This document shows, in pieces, positions 52,239 to 61,508 of a stretch of 64,000 bases of DNA (the first letter of the stretch is position 1; every line of letters begins with the position of its first letter). The position numbers and the translations under genes are program-made. The notes under the pieces are model-generated. The model saw only the letters and a program-made list of their open reading frames with translations. It was not told where the DNA came from and ran no database searches. This stretch comes from Bacillota bacterium (lineage in GTDB: Bacteria; Bacillota; Clostridia; Christensenellales; UMGS416): NCBI GenBank assembly GCA_023410875.1, contig JAEYPH010000043.1:62001-126000 (forward strand). Reading direction: 5' to 3'.

Positions 52239-53132
52239 GTGGATTTGACGATTTGCAATGAGAAATACCTAAACGGGATCGACAATATGAGAGCCATAGC
52301 CGGCCTGCATGTGCTGTGCTCCACCGGCGCGCTGGGTTACCAGCCGGATCTGCTGAATAGTGGCTGGCTGAAGTCTCTGGCGCCGGCCATCGCCTGCGAC
52401 GGGTTTGAGCTGATGATCTATTCCCAATGGAAGGCCGAGGATGCCCACGAGAGCCCTCTGCTCCGGGACGGCAACGCGCGCTTCCCCATTGCTCATTTCT
52501 CCAAACGGCTGGGCGAGCGCTACGGTGAGGGAACGCCGGATTCCATCGCGTCCGGGCACGCGCTGCTGCGTGACAACTGCGGGCTGGCACATACCATGGG
52601 CGCGGCGCGGGCGGTGCTGCACCTGTGGGGCCTGCCCCATAGCGACGACCGCTTTGGCGCTGCACTGGACGCACTGGGAGAAGCGCTGGATATCGCCCAG
52701 GAATTCGGCGTGGAGCTGCTCGTGGAAACCCTGCCCTGCCGCAGCGCGCCGCTGATAGAGCGGCTGCTGCAGATCGCGCAAGCCTATCCGCGCTGCCGGT
52801 TCACCGCCGACACGCGCCTGCTGCACAGCGCCGGCGCCCTGAATGCATTGCTGGATGCGGATTGGTTGTGGGATGGCGGGCACATCGCCCATGTACATAT
52901 CAGCGACTGCGCTTTGGATGAGGACGGAAGGCCGGCCTCCCACCCCATCCTGCAGCCCGGCCAGGGCGTCATCGATTTCGCGACCTTCTTCGCCGGCCTG
53001 TACCGTCGGGGCTACCGCGGAAGCGTGACGCTGGAATCCCCCGCGCCCAAATTGGCCGACGGCGAACCCGACGCGCTCGCGCTCAACCGGTCCCTGGGCG
53101 CCATTCGGGAGTGGCTCTCACCGCCGGGCTGA
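52239..53132 (+). CDS. TIM-barrel sugar isomerase/epimerase-like protein
   Basis: 297 residues, weakly similar to AP endonuclease 2-type isomerases. Features are GFELMIYSQW, ALDIAQEFGVELLVETLPC (metal Glu position), CRFTADTRLL and AHVHISDCALDEDGR (metal His/Asp). Substrate unknown. GTG 52239 with an upstream GAGG; ATG 52287 is possible but would remove the first strand. Its last 121 bp overlap the convergent DivIVA-like gene. Confidence 0.72.
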   Translation: MDLTICNEKYLNGIDNMRAIAGLHVLCSTGALGYQPDLLNSGWLKSLAPAIACDGFELMIYSQWKAEDAHESPLLRDGNARFPIAHFSKRLGERYGEGTPDSIASGHALLRDNCGLAHTMGAARAVLHLWGLPHSDDRFGAALDALGEALDIAQEFGVELLVETLPCRSAPLIERLLQIAQAYPRCRFTADTRLLHSAGALNALLDADWLWDGGHIAHVHISDCALDEDGRPASHPILQPGQGVIDFATFFAGLYRRGYRGSVTLESPAPKLADGEPDALALNRSLGAIREWLSPPG

Positions 53133-53617
53133 TCTGCTTCGTCGCAAACGACAAGATACTGCTTTAGAAAGGCTCTGCGCAAATCCTGATTGGTCTCCTG
53201 ATGGCGGCGCACCCGCGCGGCGCAGCGCTCCACATCGGCGCGGATGCTTTCCAGGCTGTTCAATTGAGTTTCGTATTCAGTATGGATGCTGTCAAACAGC
53301 TCCAAAGTCCGGCGATACAGCAGCTTGTTCTCTTCCACGAGGCGATGGCTTTCCTCTTCGGCTTCGCGTTTGGCATCCTCTAGAAGCACGGTGGCCTGCT
53401 GCTGCGCCATCACCAGCGCGCCGCAGATATCCTGCTCCTTGGCGCGATAACGGGCCAATTCCTCTTTCATGGCCTGGTTTTCGTCGCGCAGCGCGTTGAT
53501 GCGCTCCTGCCGGGCGGCCAGCGCCTCGTCATATTGCATGGATTTATCCGAAAGCAGCGTATTGACCTGCTTTTTATCATATCCACCGAACAGCTTGCCT
53601 CGCAGTTGGTTCGCCAT
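53012..53617 (-). CDS. DivIVA-like coiled-coil protein
   Basis: 201 residues. N-terminal FGGYDKKQVNTLLSDK resembles the DivIVA lipid-binding domain, followed by a coiled coil to about residue 155 (ENQAMKEELARYRAKEQ, LYRRTLELFDSIHTEYE). DivIVA-like proteins mark curved membranes and guide division. The C-terminal 40 residues are Ser/Gly/Pro-rich and lie antisense to the convergent gene, so they may be a read-on extension. ATG 53617 follows GGAGGG. Confidence 0.75.
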   Translation of the reverse strand: MANQLRGKLFGGYDKKQVNTLLSDKSMQYDEALAARQERINALRDENQAMKEELARYRAKEQDICGALVMAQQQATVLLEDAKREAEEESHRLVEENKLLYRRTLELFDSIHTEYETQLNSLESIRADVERCAARVRRHQETNQDLRRAFLKQYLVVCDEADQPGGESHSRMAPRDRLSASASGSPSANLGAGDSSVTLPR

Positions 53618-53684
53618 GCTCCCTCCGCATATGGGTACACAGATGAACATAGGATAGCATCGGCATGCTGTCATATTCAGTCGC

Positions 53685-54551
53685 CTAGCGCCGCGAGTAA
53701 GTGCAACCCATGGCGCTTCTGATACTCGGTATCATCTTTTTTGCCGCCTCATAGCCCCGTTCCAGCAGCTCCGGGGTGCGCTTGAAATCGAACAGGTCCA
53801 CATCGGACACGAAGGGAGCGATGATGGCATCGGCCTTCTGGCCGGAGAAATCGGCCAGCCGGCGGCCCATGATGTCCAATGACCGCGAGGATATTTCCAG
53901 AAAGTCGCCGGGCGCCTTTGGCACGCCCGCCTCCTTGCCCAGATCCACGGCGATGACGAAGTTGGCGCCCATGTCGCGCAGCACCTTGACCGGCACATAT
54001 TCGGTCACGCCGCCATCCACCAGCAGCCAATCCTTGCACGGCCGGGGCACGAACACCGCCGGTATCGTGGAACTGGCGGCGATGGCGTCGGCGATGGGGA
54101 CATCGTTGTCAACGATATAATCGCCTCGATGAGGTTTCAGGTTGGCGTTGGTGAAGAAGATGGTCTGGCCGCTGAGAAGATCCACCGCGCACAACGCCAG
54201 ACCCAGCTGCGCGTCGCGGATGTTCTTGCCACCGGTCAGTCGCCATGCCAGTTTCTGCACGCCGTTGCCTTTGATGAGCCCTTTGAAGCCCACCTGCCTG
54301 CCGCCGAACAGCGAAAGCACTGCCCGCGCCGCGCCGCTGGCGTTGAAGTCCAGCAGTTTATCGTTGAGGGCCAGCGCCTCGGCCTCCATGATGTGCACCG
54401 GCACGCCACAGGCGTATATACCGCCCACCAGCGAGCCCGCCGATGTGCCGGAGATGCAGTGTATGGGGATTCGCGCTTCCTCCAGCGCCTTAATCACGCC
54501 AATGTGTGCCACGCCGCGTATCGCGCCTCCGGACAATGCCAAACCGACCAT
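53685..54551 (-). CDS. patatin-like phospholipase, RssA type
   Basis: 288 residues. The oxyanion hole is LSGGAIRGVAHIG, the nucleophile is Ser in GTSAGSLVGG, and the catalytic Asp is in VDGGVTEYVPV. Serine-Asp dyad lipid hydrolase, probably cytoplasmic; no signal peptide. ATG 54551 has only a weak ribosome site (GGCGG), which lies inside the arm of a strong hairpin. Confidence 0.92.
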   Translation of the reverse strand: MVGLALSGGAIRGVAHIGVIKALEEARIPIHCISGTSAGSLVGGIYACGVPVHIMEAEALALNDKLLDFNASGAARAVLSLFGGRQVGFKGLIKGNGVQKLAWRLTGGKNIRDAQLGLALCAVDLLSGQTIFFTNANLKPHRGDYIVDNDVPIADAIAASSTIPAVFVPRPCKDWLLVDGGVTEYVPVKVLRDMGANFVIAVDLGKEAGVPKAPGDFLEISSRSLDIMGRRLADFSGQKADAIIAPFVSDVDLFDFKRTPELLERGYEAAKKMIPSIRSAMGCTYSRR

Positions 54552-54556
54552 AGCAA

Positions 54557-54601
54557 AAACCGCCGTTCATGCAGGATGGTACATCCTATGAACGGCGGTT
54601 T
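54557..54601 (-). terminator. terminator of the membrane-protein gene, in the patatin leader
   Basis: 14 bp outer stem (54557-54570/54588-54601) plus a 6 bp inner stem (AGGATG/CATCCT), followed on the minus strand by TTTTTGC. It ends 6 nt before the patatin ATG and contains its likely ribosome site. Confidence 0.75.
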
Positions 54602-54627
54602 TGGTTTGTCCGTTATAACATTGGATA

Positions 54628-55227
54628 TCAGGTGGATGGCGTATTGGAATGATCCTCGGGCTTCACTTCCACGACCGGGGGCTCGCTGGGCCGGAGCGGT
54701 TCCTGCCGCGGCGGTTCGGGGTTGCGCGGCTGGCTGCGATGGCCTATGGCGTTGATCATCAGGCCCGCGCCCACGCCGATCAGCACGATGGCCAGCACAA
54801 CCGTGAAGGACACATCCAAGAACGTGTTGAGCAGGAAGCCTCCGCCGATGGCCGTCAGGATGAACACCGGAACCATGGACCCCTTGGCCCCGCGGCTGAA
54901 GGCATACAGCTCGAACAGGCCCAACGCCGGGCCCAGTATCAGCAGCGGCCACAGGCCATTGTGGAAGATGTTGCCGTTGTCGCCGTAAAGCTCGGAGATC
55001 AGGAACATCAGGCCATAGGTAAGCAGAATGCCACCGGGCACCAGCAGGCCCTCGTTGCCGCGGCCGGAGAAGAAGAAATACAGGTGGAACAGCACGGCCA
55101 GCGCCAAAAGGATGATTGGGAAGGCCATGCCGCGCTGAACGTCCAGTACATGAAGCTGGTTGAGCACCAGCACAACGCCCAGCAAAAGGAGCACCGTGCC
55201 CCAAACGAGCGAATTGACGCGTTTCAT
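54628..55227 (-). CDS. multi-pass membrane protein, DUF5668-like
   Basis: 199 residues. Five to six short transmembrane helices (LVWGTVLLLLGVVLVLNQL, FPIILLALAVLFHLYFFF and more), with a proline-rich cytoplasmic tail (PPRQEPLRPSEPP). This layout recalls LiaI/LiaF-type or DUF5668 envelope-stress proteins. ATG 55227 follows GGAGGAAAAGG. It lies 22 bp downstream of lgt and is probably co-transcribed. Confidence 0.7.
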   Translation of the reverse strand: MKRVNSLVWGTVLLLLGVVLVLNQLHVLDVQRGMAFPIILLALAVLFHLYFFFSGRGNEGLLVPGGILLTYGLMFLISELYGDNGNIFHNGLWPLLILGPALGLFELYAFSRGAKGSMVPVFILTAIGGGFLLNTFLDVSFTVVLAIVLIGVGAGLMINAIGHRSQPRNPEPPRQEPLRPSEPPVVEVKPEDHSNTPST

Positions 55228-55249
55228 ACCCTTTTCCTCCTGTCTAAAT

Positions 55250-56281
55250 TTACAGCGGGCGGTCCGGTGTGGCGTCTTTCGCCTCCGGCACTTTGGTTTC
55301 CGGGGTTTCATCGGCCACTGGCGGCGCGCTCATCAGCGGCGTAACGGCGGGGGCATCCAGAGCGGCCTCTTTTACCGTAGGAGCGTCGCCGTCTTGCAGG
55401 GTTTCTGCCGCCAGGGGAGACGCCTCCTCAAGATCGTGAACCTCGTCCTTGGGCATCAGCCGCAGCGAATCGTCCAGCTCCACAGGCTCCTTGGGTTCGC
55501 GGCGGCGCATGGCGTTCACGATAAGAACGATGGCTGCGGCCACCACCAGTATACCGCTTAGCACCTGAGACACACGCAGGCTGCCCCAATACAGGCTATC
55601 CAGGCGCAACCCTTCGATCACGGCGCGGCCAATGCCGTAGAGCAGCAGATACAGCCAGAATACATTCCCGTCCACGCGCTTTTTGGAACGGCGGAAATAC
55701 AGCGTCAGCACAAAGAAGACGATGAAGTTCCACAGGGACTCGTAGAAAAACGTCGCCATATGGTACTGGCTGTCGGCGCGAATGAACACCGCCGCCGGGA
55801 ACCACTGCCATGCAGGATCGGTGATGACGGCGCCGTAGGCCTCCTGGTTCACGAAGTTGCCCCAGCGACCGATGGCCTGGCCCAGGATCAGGCTGGGAGC
55901 CAGGATATCCAACAGCTGCAGGAACTTAATGGACTTGTTGAAGCGCGTGTAGATCAGCGCGCCGATCAAGCCGCCGATGACACCGCCATAGATGGCCAGG
56001 CCGCCCTCCCACACCGCGAAAACCTTCCAGAACGGTCCGCCGGCATAGAGCTCGTCCCACATGGGGATGACATAGTAGATGCGGGCGCCGATGACGGCCA
56101 GCGGCACCACGATGAGCGCCAGGTCCAACACAATGTCGGGGTTGTGCCCGGCGCGCTTGGTGTGGCTCATGGCCAGCAGGATGGCCAGCAGCAACCCTGT
56201 GGCGATGATGACGCCATACCAGTGGATGGCGATGGTGGTCCCAAACAGCGGGAATTGCAGTGCGATGGGATCGATATACAA
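55250..56281 (-). CDS. lgt: prolipoprotein diacylglyceryl transferase
   Basis: Moves diacylglycerol from phosphatidylglycerol to the lipobox Cys; the first lipoprotein maturation step. 343 residues with seven membrane helices. IHWYGVII, the GRWGNFVNQEAYG signature and a C-terminal YGIGRAVIEGLR are present. About 75 charged residues follow the last helix, which is unusual. The start is probably TTG 56281, 6 nt after GAGGTG; GTG 56290 overlaps that site. Serves lipoproteins such as GerM and the ComEC-like protein. Confidence 0.94.
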   Translation of the reverse strand: MYIDPIALQFPLFGTTIAIHWYGVIIATGLLLAILLAMSHTKRAGHNPDIVLDLALIVVPLAVIGARIYYVIPMWDELYAGGPFWKVFAVWEGGLAIYGGVIGGLIGALIYTRFNKSIKFLQLLDILAPSLILGQAIGRWGNFVNQEAYGAVITDPAWQWFPAAVFIRADSQYHMATFFYESLWNFIVFFVLTLYFRRSKKRVDGNVFWLYLLLYGIGRAVIEGLRLDSLYWGSLRVSQVLSGILVVAAAIVLIVNAMRRREPKEPVELDDSLRLMPKDEVHDLEEASPLAAETLQDGDAPTVKEAALDAPAVTPLMSAPPVADETPETKVPEAKDATPDRPL

Positions 56282-56311
56282 GGCAGTCACCTCTTTTGTT
56301 CGCTGCTTACG

Positions 56312-56340
56312 ATTATAGAAGTGGTGCGGGTAGCTGTCAA
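56312..56340 (-). promoter_or_regulatory. lgt promoter
   Basis: Minus-strand TTGACA (56335-56340), 17 bp and TATAAT (56312-56317): a perfect sigma-A consensus. Confidence 0.85.
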
Positions 56341-56362
56341 GAAATGGGAAGTAAACTATGAC

Positions 56363-56387
56363 GGGTTTGCTAAGTTATCACAAACCC
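56363..56387 (-). terminator. possible weak terminator after trmD
   Basis: 7 bp stem GGGTTTG/CAAACCC with an 11-nt loop, just after trmD. No U-run, so the assignment is weak. Confidence 0.3.
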
Positions 56388-56390
56388 CAC

Positions 56391-57092
56391 CTATGATTGC
56401 GATGGATTGTCGTGCTTTTCCGCCAGATCGGCGCGCACGGCGCGGGTCTTCTCCAACGCGCGGGCCTGCCGCCAGGCGGTGATGTTGGCGTGGTGGCCGC
56501 CCAGCAGTACTGGCGGCACATCCATACCGCGGAAGCTGGCCGGGCGCGTATACTGCGGGTACTCCAGCAGGCCGTTTTCAAAGCTCTCGTCGGCGTGGGC
56601 GTCGTCGTTGCCCAGCACGCCGGGCACGAAGCGGCTCATGGCGTCCAGAAGCACCAGCGCCGGCAGTTCGCCGCCGGTCAGAACATAGTCGCCGATGCTG
56701 ACTTCCATGTCCACACAGGCGTCCAGCGCCCGCTGGTCCACCCCCTCGTAGTGCCCGCACAGGATCACGATGTCGGTGTTTTGAGAGAGCTCCCGAGCCA
56801 GCCGGTTGTCCAGCACGCGGCCCTGGGGGCTCATGTAGACGCGCACACAGGGCTGGCCGTGACGCTGGAGAGCCGCCTCCATGCAGTCGAAGATCGGTTG
56901 CGGCGTCATGACCATGCCGGCGCCGCCGCCAAAAGGGTAATCGTCCACGCGGCGGTGCTTGTCCAACGTATAGTCGCGGATGTTATAAAGCCGCACATCC
57001 AGCAGGCCAGCCTGCTGGGCGCGGCCCAGGATGGAGCTGTCCAGATAAGGCTGCAGTGCTTCTGGGAACAGCGTCAATATGCTAACGTTCAA
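56391..57092 (-). CDS. trmD: tRNA (guanine-37-N1)-methyltransferase
   Basis: 233 residues, SPOUT knot fold. Methylates G37 next to the anticodon to prevent frameshifting. Motifs are YPFGGGAGMVM, CGHYEGVDQRALD and SIGDYVLTGGELPAL. TTG 57092 follows GAGGTGG and overlaps the rimM end by 11 bp. rplS, its usual next gene, is not present downstream. Confidence 0.96.
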   Translation of the reverse strand: MNVSILTLFPEALQPYLDSSILGRAQQAGLLDVRLYNIRDYTLDKHRRVDDYPFGGGAGMVMTPQPIFDCMEAALQRHGQPCVRVYMSPQGRVLDNRLARELSQNTDIVILCGHYEGVDQRALDACVDMEVSIGDYVLTGGELPALVLLDAMSRFVPGVLGNDDAHADESFENGLLEYPQYTRPASFRGMDVPPVLLGGHHANITAWRQARALEKTRAVRADLAEKHDNPSQS

Positions 57093-57627
57093 AGACCGCC
57101 ACCTCTTTGAGCCGTTTGGCGTCCACTGTGATGAGCTTCGCGGTGATATCGGTACTCAGAATCAGGTCCTTGAGCGACGGGAACATGACTTCCCCCCGGG
57201 GGCCGTCACGCAGCACGTAGACGTCCGCCGCGCCGGGCTGCAGCACATCGGCCACACGGCCGATAAAGGCGCCCAGGTCGTCCACCACGCGGCAGCCCAG
57301 CAGATCCACGATGAAATAGCTGTCCGGCGGCAGCTCCACAGCGTCTTCGCGGGTCACATAGAGATCCTTGCCGTTGAGCAGTTCCGCCGCCGTGCGGTCG
57401 GTCACGCCCTGGAAGAGCAGCACCACTGTGTCGCCTTCCACCTGGGCGTCGTCCAACTCCAGCGGCGTGAAGCTGTCTCCATCCCGCAGATATACCCGCT
57501 CTAAATCAAAAAACCTGCCAGGGTCGTCCGTATAGGGGCGCACCCTGACATGTCCTTTGAGCCCGCGGGCCCGGCCGATCGTCCCGACCAGCAGGACGTC
57601 GGCGGGTGCAAGCGGTTTGCTATTCAT
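57082..57627 (-). CDS. rimM: 16S rRNA processing protein RimM
   Basis: 181 residues. N-terminal RimM barrel (LVGTIGRARGLKGHVRVRPYTDDP) and C-terminal PRC barrel (SYFIVDLLGCRVVDDLGAFIG). Assists 30S head maturation. ATG 57627 overlaps the khpA stop by 4 bp. Confidence 0.95.
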   Translation of the reverse strand: MNSKPLAPADVLLVGTIGRARGLKGHVRVRPYTDDPGRFFDLERVYLRDGDSFTPLELDDAQVEGDTVVLLFQGVTDRTAAELLNGKDLYVTREDAVELPPDSYFIVDLLGCRVVDDLGAFIGRVADVLQPGAADVYVLRDGPRGEVMFPSLKDLILSTDITAKLITVDAKRLKEVAVFER

Positions 57628-57857
57628 AGGATGTCGACCACGTACTTCTTGCGACGGTTGCTGGTGGCGGACTTGACAACCGTGCGAATGGCGTTGGCGA
57701 TGCGCCCCTGCTTGCCGATGACGCGGCCCATGTCCTCAGGGGCGACCTTGAGTTCCAGAATCACGGTGCGGCCCTTGTCGTTCACGGTGACGGCAACTTT
57801 TTCGGGCTCCTCCACGAGAGACTGAGCGATGTAGCTGACGAGATCTTCAGGATTCAT
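57624..57857 (-). CDS. khpA: KhpA-type KH-domain RNA-binding protein
   Basis: 77 residues, a single KH domain with the GRVIGKQGRIANAIR loop. Binds RNA, often with KhpB/Jag. ATG 57857 follows AAGGAGGG. Standard position between rpsP and rimM. Confidence 0.95.
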   Translation of the reverse strand: MNPEDLVSYIAQSLVEEPEKVAVTVNDKGRTVILELKVAPEDMGRVIGKQGRIANAIRTVVKSATSNRRKKYVVDIL

Positions 57858-57893
57858 TCAGCACCCTCCTTGCCTGAAATTGCGTTCGGGGTG

Positions 57894-58139
57894 TCAGTCG
57901 ATAACGCCGTTCTTCTTGAGCAGCGCGCGCACGGTGTCGGTGGGCTGGGCGCCGTTGTGGATCCACTGGCGGGCCTTCTCAGCGTCCACCTTGAAACCCA
58001 CGGGCTCGGTCAGCGGGTTGAAATAGCCGATCTCCTCGATGAAGCTGCCGTCGCGGGGGCTGGTGGCCTCCGCCACGACGATGCGGTAAAACGGCGCCTT
58101 CTTTGCGCCCATTCTCTTGAGCCGGATCTTGACTGCCAT
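57894..58139 (-). CDS. rpsP: 30S ribosomal protein S16
   Basis: 81 residues. MAVKIRLKRMGAKKAPFYRI is the family signature, with EEIGYFNPLTEP following. Usual length. Confidence 0.98.
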   Translation of the reverse strand: MAVKIRLKRMGAKKAPFYRIVVAEATSPRDGSFIEEIGYFNPLTEPVGFKVDAEKARQWIHNGAQPTDTVRALLKKNGVID

Positions 58140-58195
58140 GGTGATTCTCCTCCGATGTTATTGTTTTATTGCAAGGCTGTTAGCCGGTTTGCCTA

Positions 58196-59522
<1,327 letters not shown>

Positions 59523-59533
<11 letters not shown>

Positions 59534-59888
59534 CGTTGCCCTCCCATATCGCCATCATGGCGGCCAGCCCCTGGCGGAGCTCTTCGGTTTCTTCCTTGTT
59601 CAGCGCTTCCCTGCCCTGCAGCTTGGCCTGCAGCGCCTGCAGCGCGTGCTGCACGGCCATCGTGCGCTTGAGCAGCCCCAGGCGCTCCTCGCAGCTTTCC
59701 AGTATTTCGGCTCCACGGCGCAGTGCGTCGTGGGCCCCCTGGCGCGTGATGCCCGTGCGCTCGGCGATCTCTCCAAGAGACAGGTCGTCGTAGTGGTGCA
59801 GTTCCAGTATGCTGCGCTGGCGTTCGGTCAAAAACTCGCCGTAATAGTCCAGCAGCCAGCCGATCCGGATGTTCTTATCAAATTCCAT
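59523..59888 (-). CDS. ylxM: YlxM-type SRP-associated HTH protein
   Basis: 121 residues. Helix-turn-helix of the sigma-factor region-4 kind (TERQRSILELHHYDDLSLG, then AERTGITRQGAHDALRRG). In streptococci YlxM modulates SRP GTPase activity. ATG 59888 has no clear ribosome site. First gene of the ylxM-ffh-rpsP-khpA-rimM-trmD unit. Confidence 0.92.
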
Positions 59889-59897
59889 ATAGCACGG

Positions 59898-59919
59898 TGT
59901 AAAGTTGAATGACTTTACA
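59898..59919. promoter_or_regulatory. inverted repeat in the ylxM leader
   Basis: Perfect 8 bp inverted repeat TGTAAAGT/ACTTTACA with a 6-nt spacer, between the -10 element and the ylxM ATG. Could be an operator or leader hairpin. Confidence 0.45.
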
Positions 59920-59925
59920 AATAAA

Positions 59926-59954
59926 ATAATAGCGGAAAACACAAACTCTGTCAA
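59926..59954 (-). promoter_or_regulatory. ylxM-ffh operon promoter
   Basis: Minus-strand TTGACA (59949-59954), 17 bp and TATTAT (59926-59931). Confidence 0.8.
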
Positions 59955-59973
59955 GGGGAAGTGCTTGACAGAG
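59946..59973. promoter_or_regulatory. inverted repeat over the ylxM -35 element
   Basis: Perfect 10 bp inverted repeat CTCTGTCAAG/CTTGACAGAG with an 8-nt spacer. One arm contains the -35 hexamer, so a bound dimer would block the promoter. Confidence 0.5.
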
Positions 59974-59999
59974 TACGGTCAGCAACGCTTGCCCTGAGC

Positions 60000-60580
60000 C
60001 TATATGCTGAATCGATACGATGGGCATTCACTTTCTAGAAGCGGCAAGGCATTTTCCCAAGCGGTTTGGTCCAGCACTTTAAAATTCACCAAATCCACTT
60101 TATGTGAATCATCCATCATCGCATCGTCATAGCCCAGCGAAAGCAACAAAGATTCCTTATCGTATTATCGTTCCATCTAGCGGGCATCGTGACAAAAAAA
60201 GTATCTGCCCGCCATGTCATCTTTGTATATGCGCCCAAATTATTTGCCGGAGCGTCAAACAATTCGCTTGGATAACCAAATGCGAAAAAAGGTGGCCTTG
60301 CACAATCGATTGCCTGCTCGGTTAATACAGGATGAGCGTCTGATTGACTCCTAAAATACTCTGTCCTAACAATCTGTATCCAAGCGCTGGCAGTTCTATA
60401 GCCTGTTCCCTTATACTCTTTGACATAGCCATGCAACATTGGATATCCAATCGCAATTGTTGGATCGAAATCAGCAAACATATCAAACCCGGATTCGGCT
60501 ACATCAGTATTCTTTCTGTAATCCACTTCAATGGCGCCATTCGCACCATTGTGAAAAAATGGAATTGTAAAGATCCCCAT
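60000..60580 (-). pseudogene. AT-rich gene of unknown function, apparently frameshifted
   Basis: ATG 60580 lies 7 nt after the ftsY stop with GAGGGG upstream and reads 154 residues to a stop at 60116. The next frame carries on without a break in style (GYDDAMMDDSHKVDLVNF and a Trp-rich, acidic end) to a TAG at 60000-60002. Adding one base in the GGG run complementary to 60133-60135 joins the halves into about 193 residues. No known domain is recognised; no membrane segment. The base composition is much more A/T-rich than the SRP genes around it, pointing to an insertion. Confidence 0.65.
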
Positions 60581-60587
60581 ATACCGC

Positions 60588-61508
60588 TTACCCCTCAAAC
60601 ATCGCATCCGCAAAGCTCTTGGCGTCAAAGGGCTGGATGTCCTCCACGGTCTCTCCCGTGGTCAGGTAGCGCACTGGCACCTTCAATGTGGACGAGATGC
60701 CGATGACGATGCCACCCTTGGCGGTGCCGTCCAGCTTCGTTAGAATCAGGCCGGTCACGTTGGCCACGGCGCTGAAGGTCTGGGCCTGGCTGATGGCGTT
60801 CTGGCCGGTCGTGGCATCCAGCACGAGATAGGTCTCCCGATGGGCCTCGGGGAACTCCCGGGCGATGACGCGCTGCACCTTTTCCAGCTCGTTCATCAGG
60901 TTTTTCTTGTTGTGCAGGCGGCCGGCGGTGTCCACGATCAGCACATCAGTGTGACGCGCCTTGGCGGCCTGCACGGCATCGAAGACGACGGCCGCCGGGT
61001 CGCTGCCGGTGCTCTGGGCGATCACATCCACGCCGATGCGGCCGGCCCACACCTTGAGTTGGTCGATAGCGGCGGCGCGGAAGGTGTCCGCCGCGGCGAA
61101 CAGCACGCTCTTGCCCTCCCGCAGGAACAGGTTGGCAAGCTTTGCCGACGTCGTGGTTTTGCCGGTGCCGTTTACGCCGACCATCAGTATGATGAGCGGC
61201 GTGCGCACCGCGGTGTCGCGCTGGGCGGCGATCAACCGTGCAGCGATCTCGTCCTTGAGCAGGTCCTTGATGCGCTCCGGGTCACCGATGCGCTCGCGCT
61301 TGACACGCTCCCGCAGGCTACCCACCAACTGGCCGGAGAGCGCCGCGCCCACGTCGGCGGACACCAGCACGTCCTCCAGATCCTCGAAGAACGAATCGTT
61401 GATCTCGGTGTAATACTTGACCAGATCCTCCACCTTGGTGCGGATGGAATCGCGGGTCTTGACCAGCGTCTGCTTGAGCCGGTCGAAAAGGTTGGGCTTG
61501 TCAGCCAT
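60588..61508 (-). CDS. ftsY: signal recognition particle receptor FtsY
   Basis: 306 residues, NG domains only, without a long acidic N-terminal A domain. P-loop GVNGTGKTTTSAKLA, DTAGRLHNKK and TKLDGTAKGG are all present. Docks Ffh at the membrane. ATG 61508 has GGAGG 6 nt upstream and overlaps the smc stop by 8 bp. Confidence 0.97.
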   Translation of the reverse strand: MADKPNLFDRLKQTLVKTRDSIRTKVEDLVKYYTEINDSFFEDLEDVLVSADVGAALSGQLVGSLRERVKRERIGDPERIKDLLKDEIAARLIAAQRDTAVRTPLIILMVGVNGTGKTTTSAKLANLFLREGKSVLFAAADTFRAAAIDQLKVWAGRIGVDVIAQSTGSDPAAVVFDAVQAAKARHTDVLIVDTAGRLHNKKNLMNELEKVQRVIAREFPEAHRETYLVLDATTGQNAISQAQTFSAVANVTGLILTKLDGTAKGGIVIGISSTLKVPVRYLTTGETVEDIQPFDAKSFADAMFEG

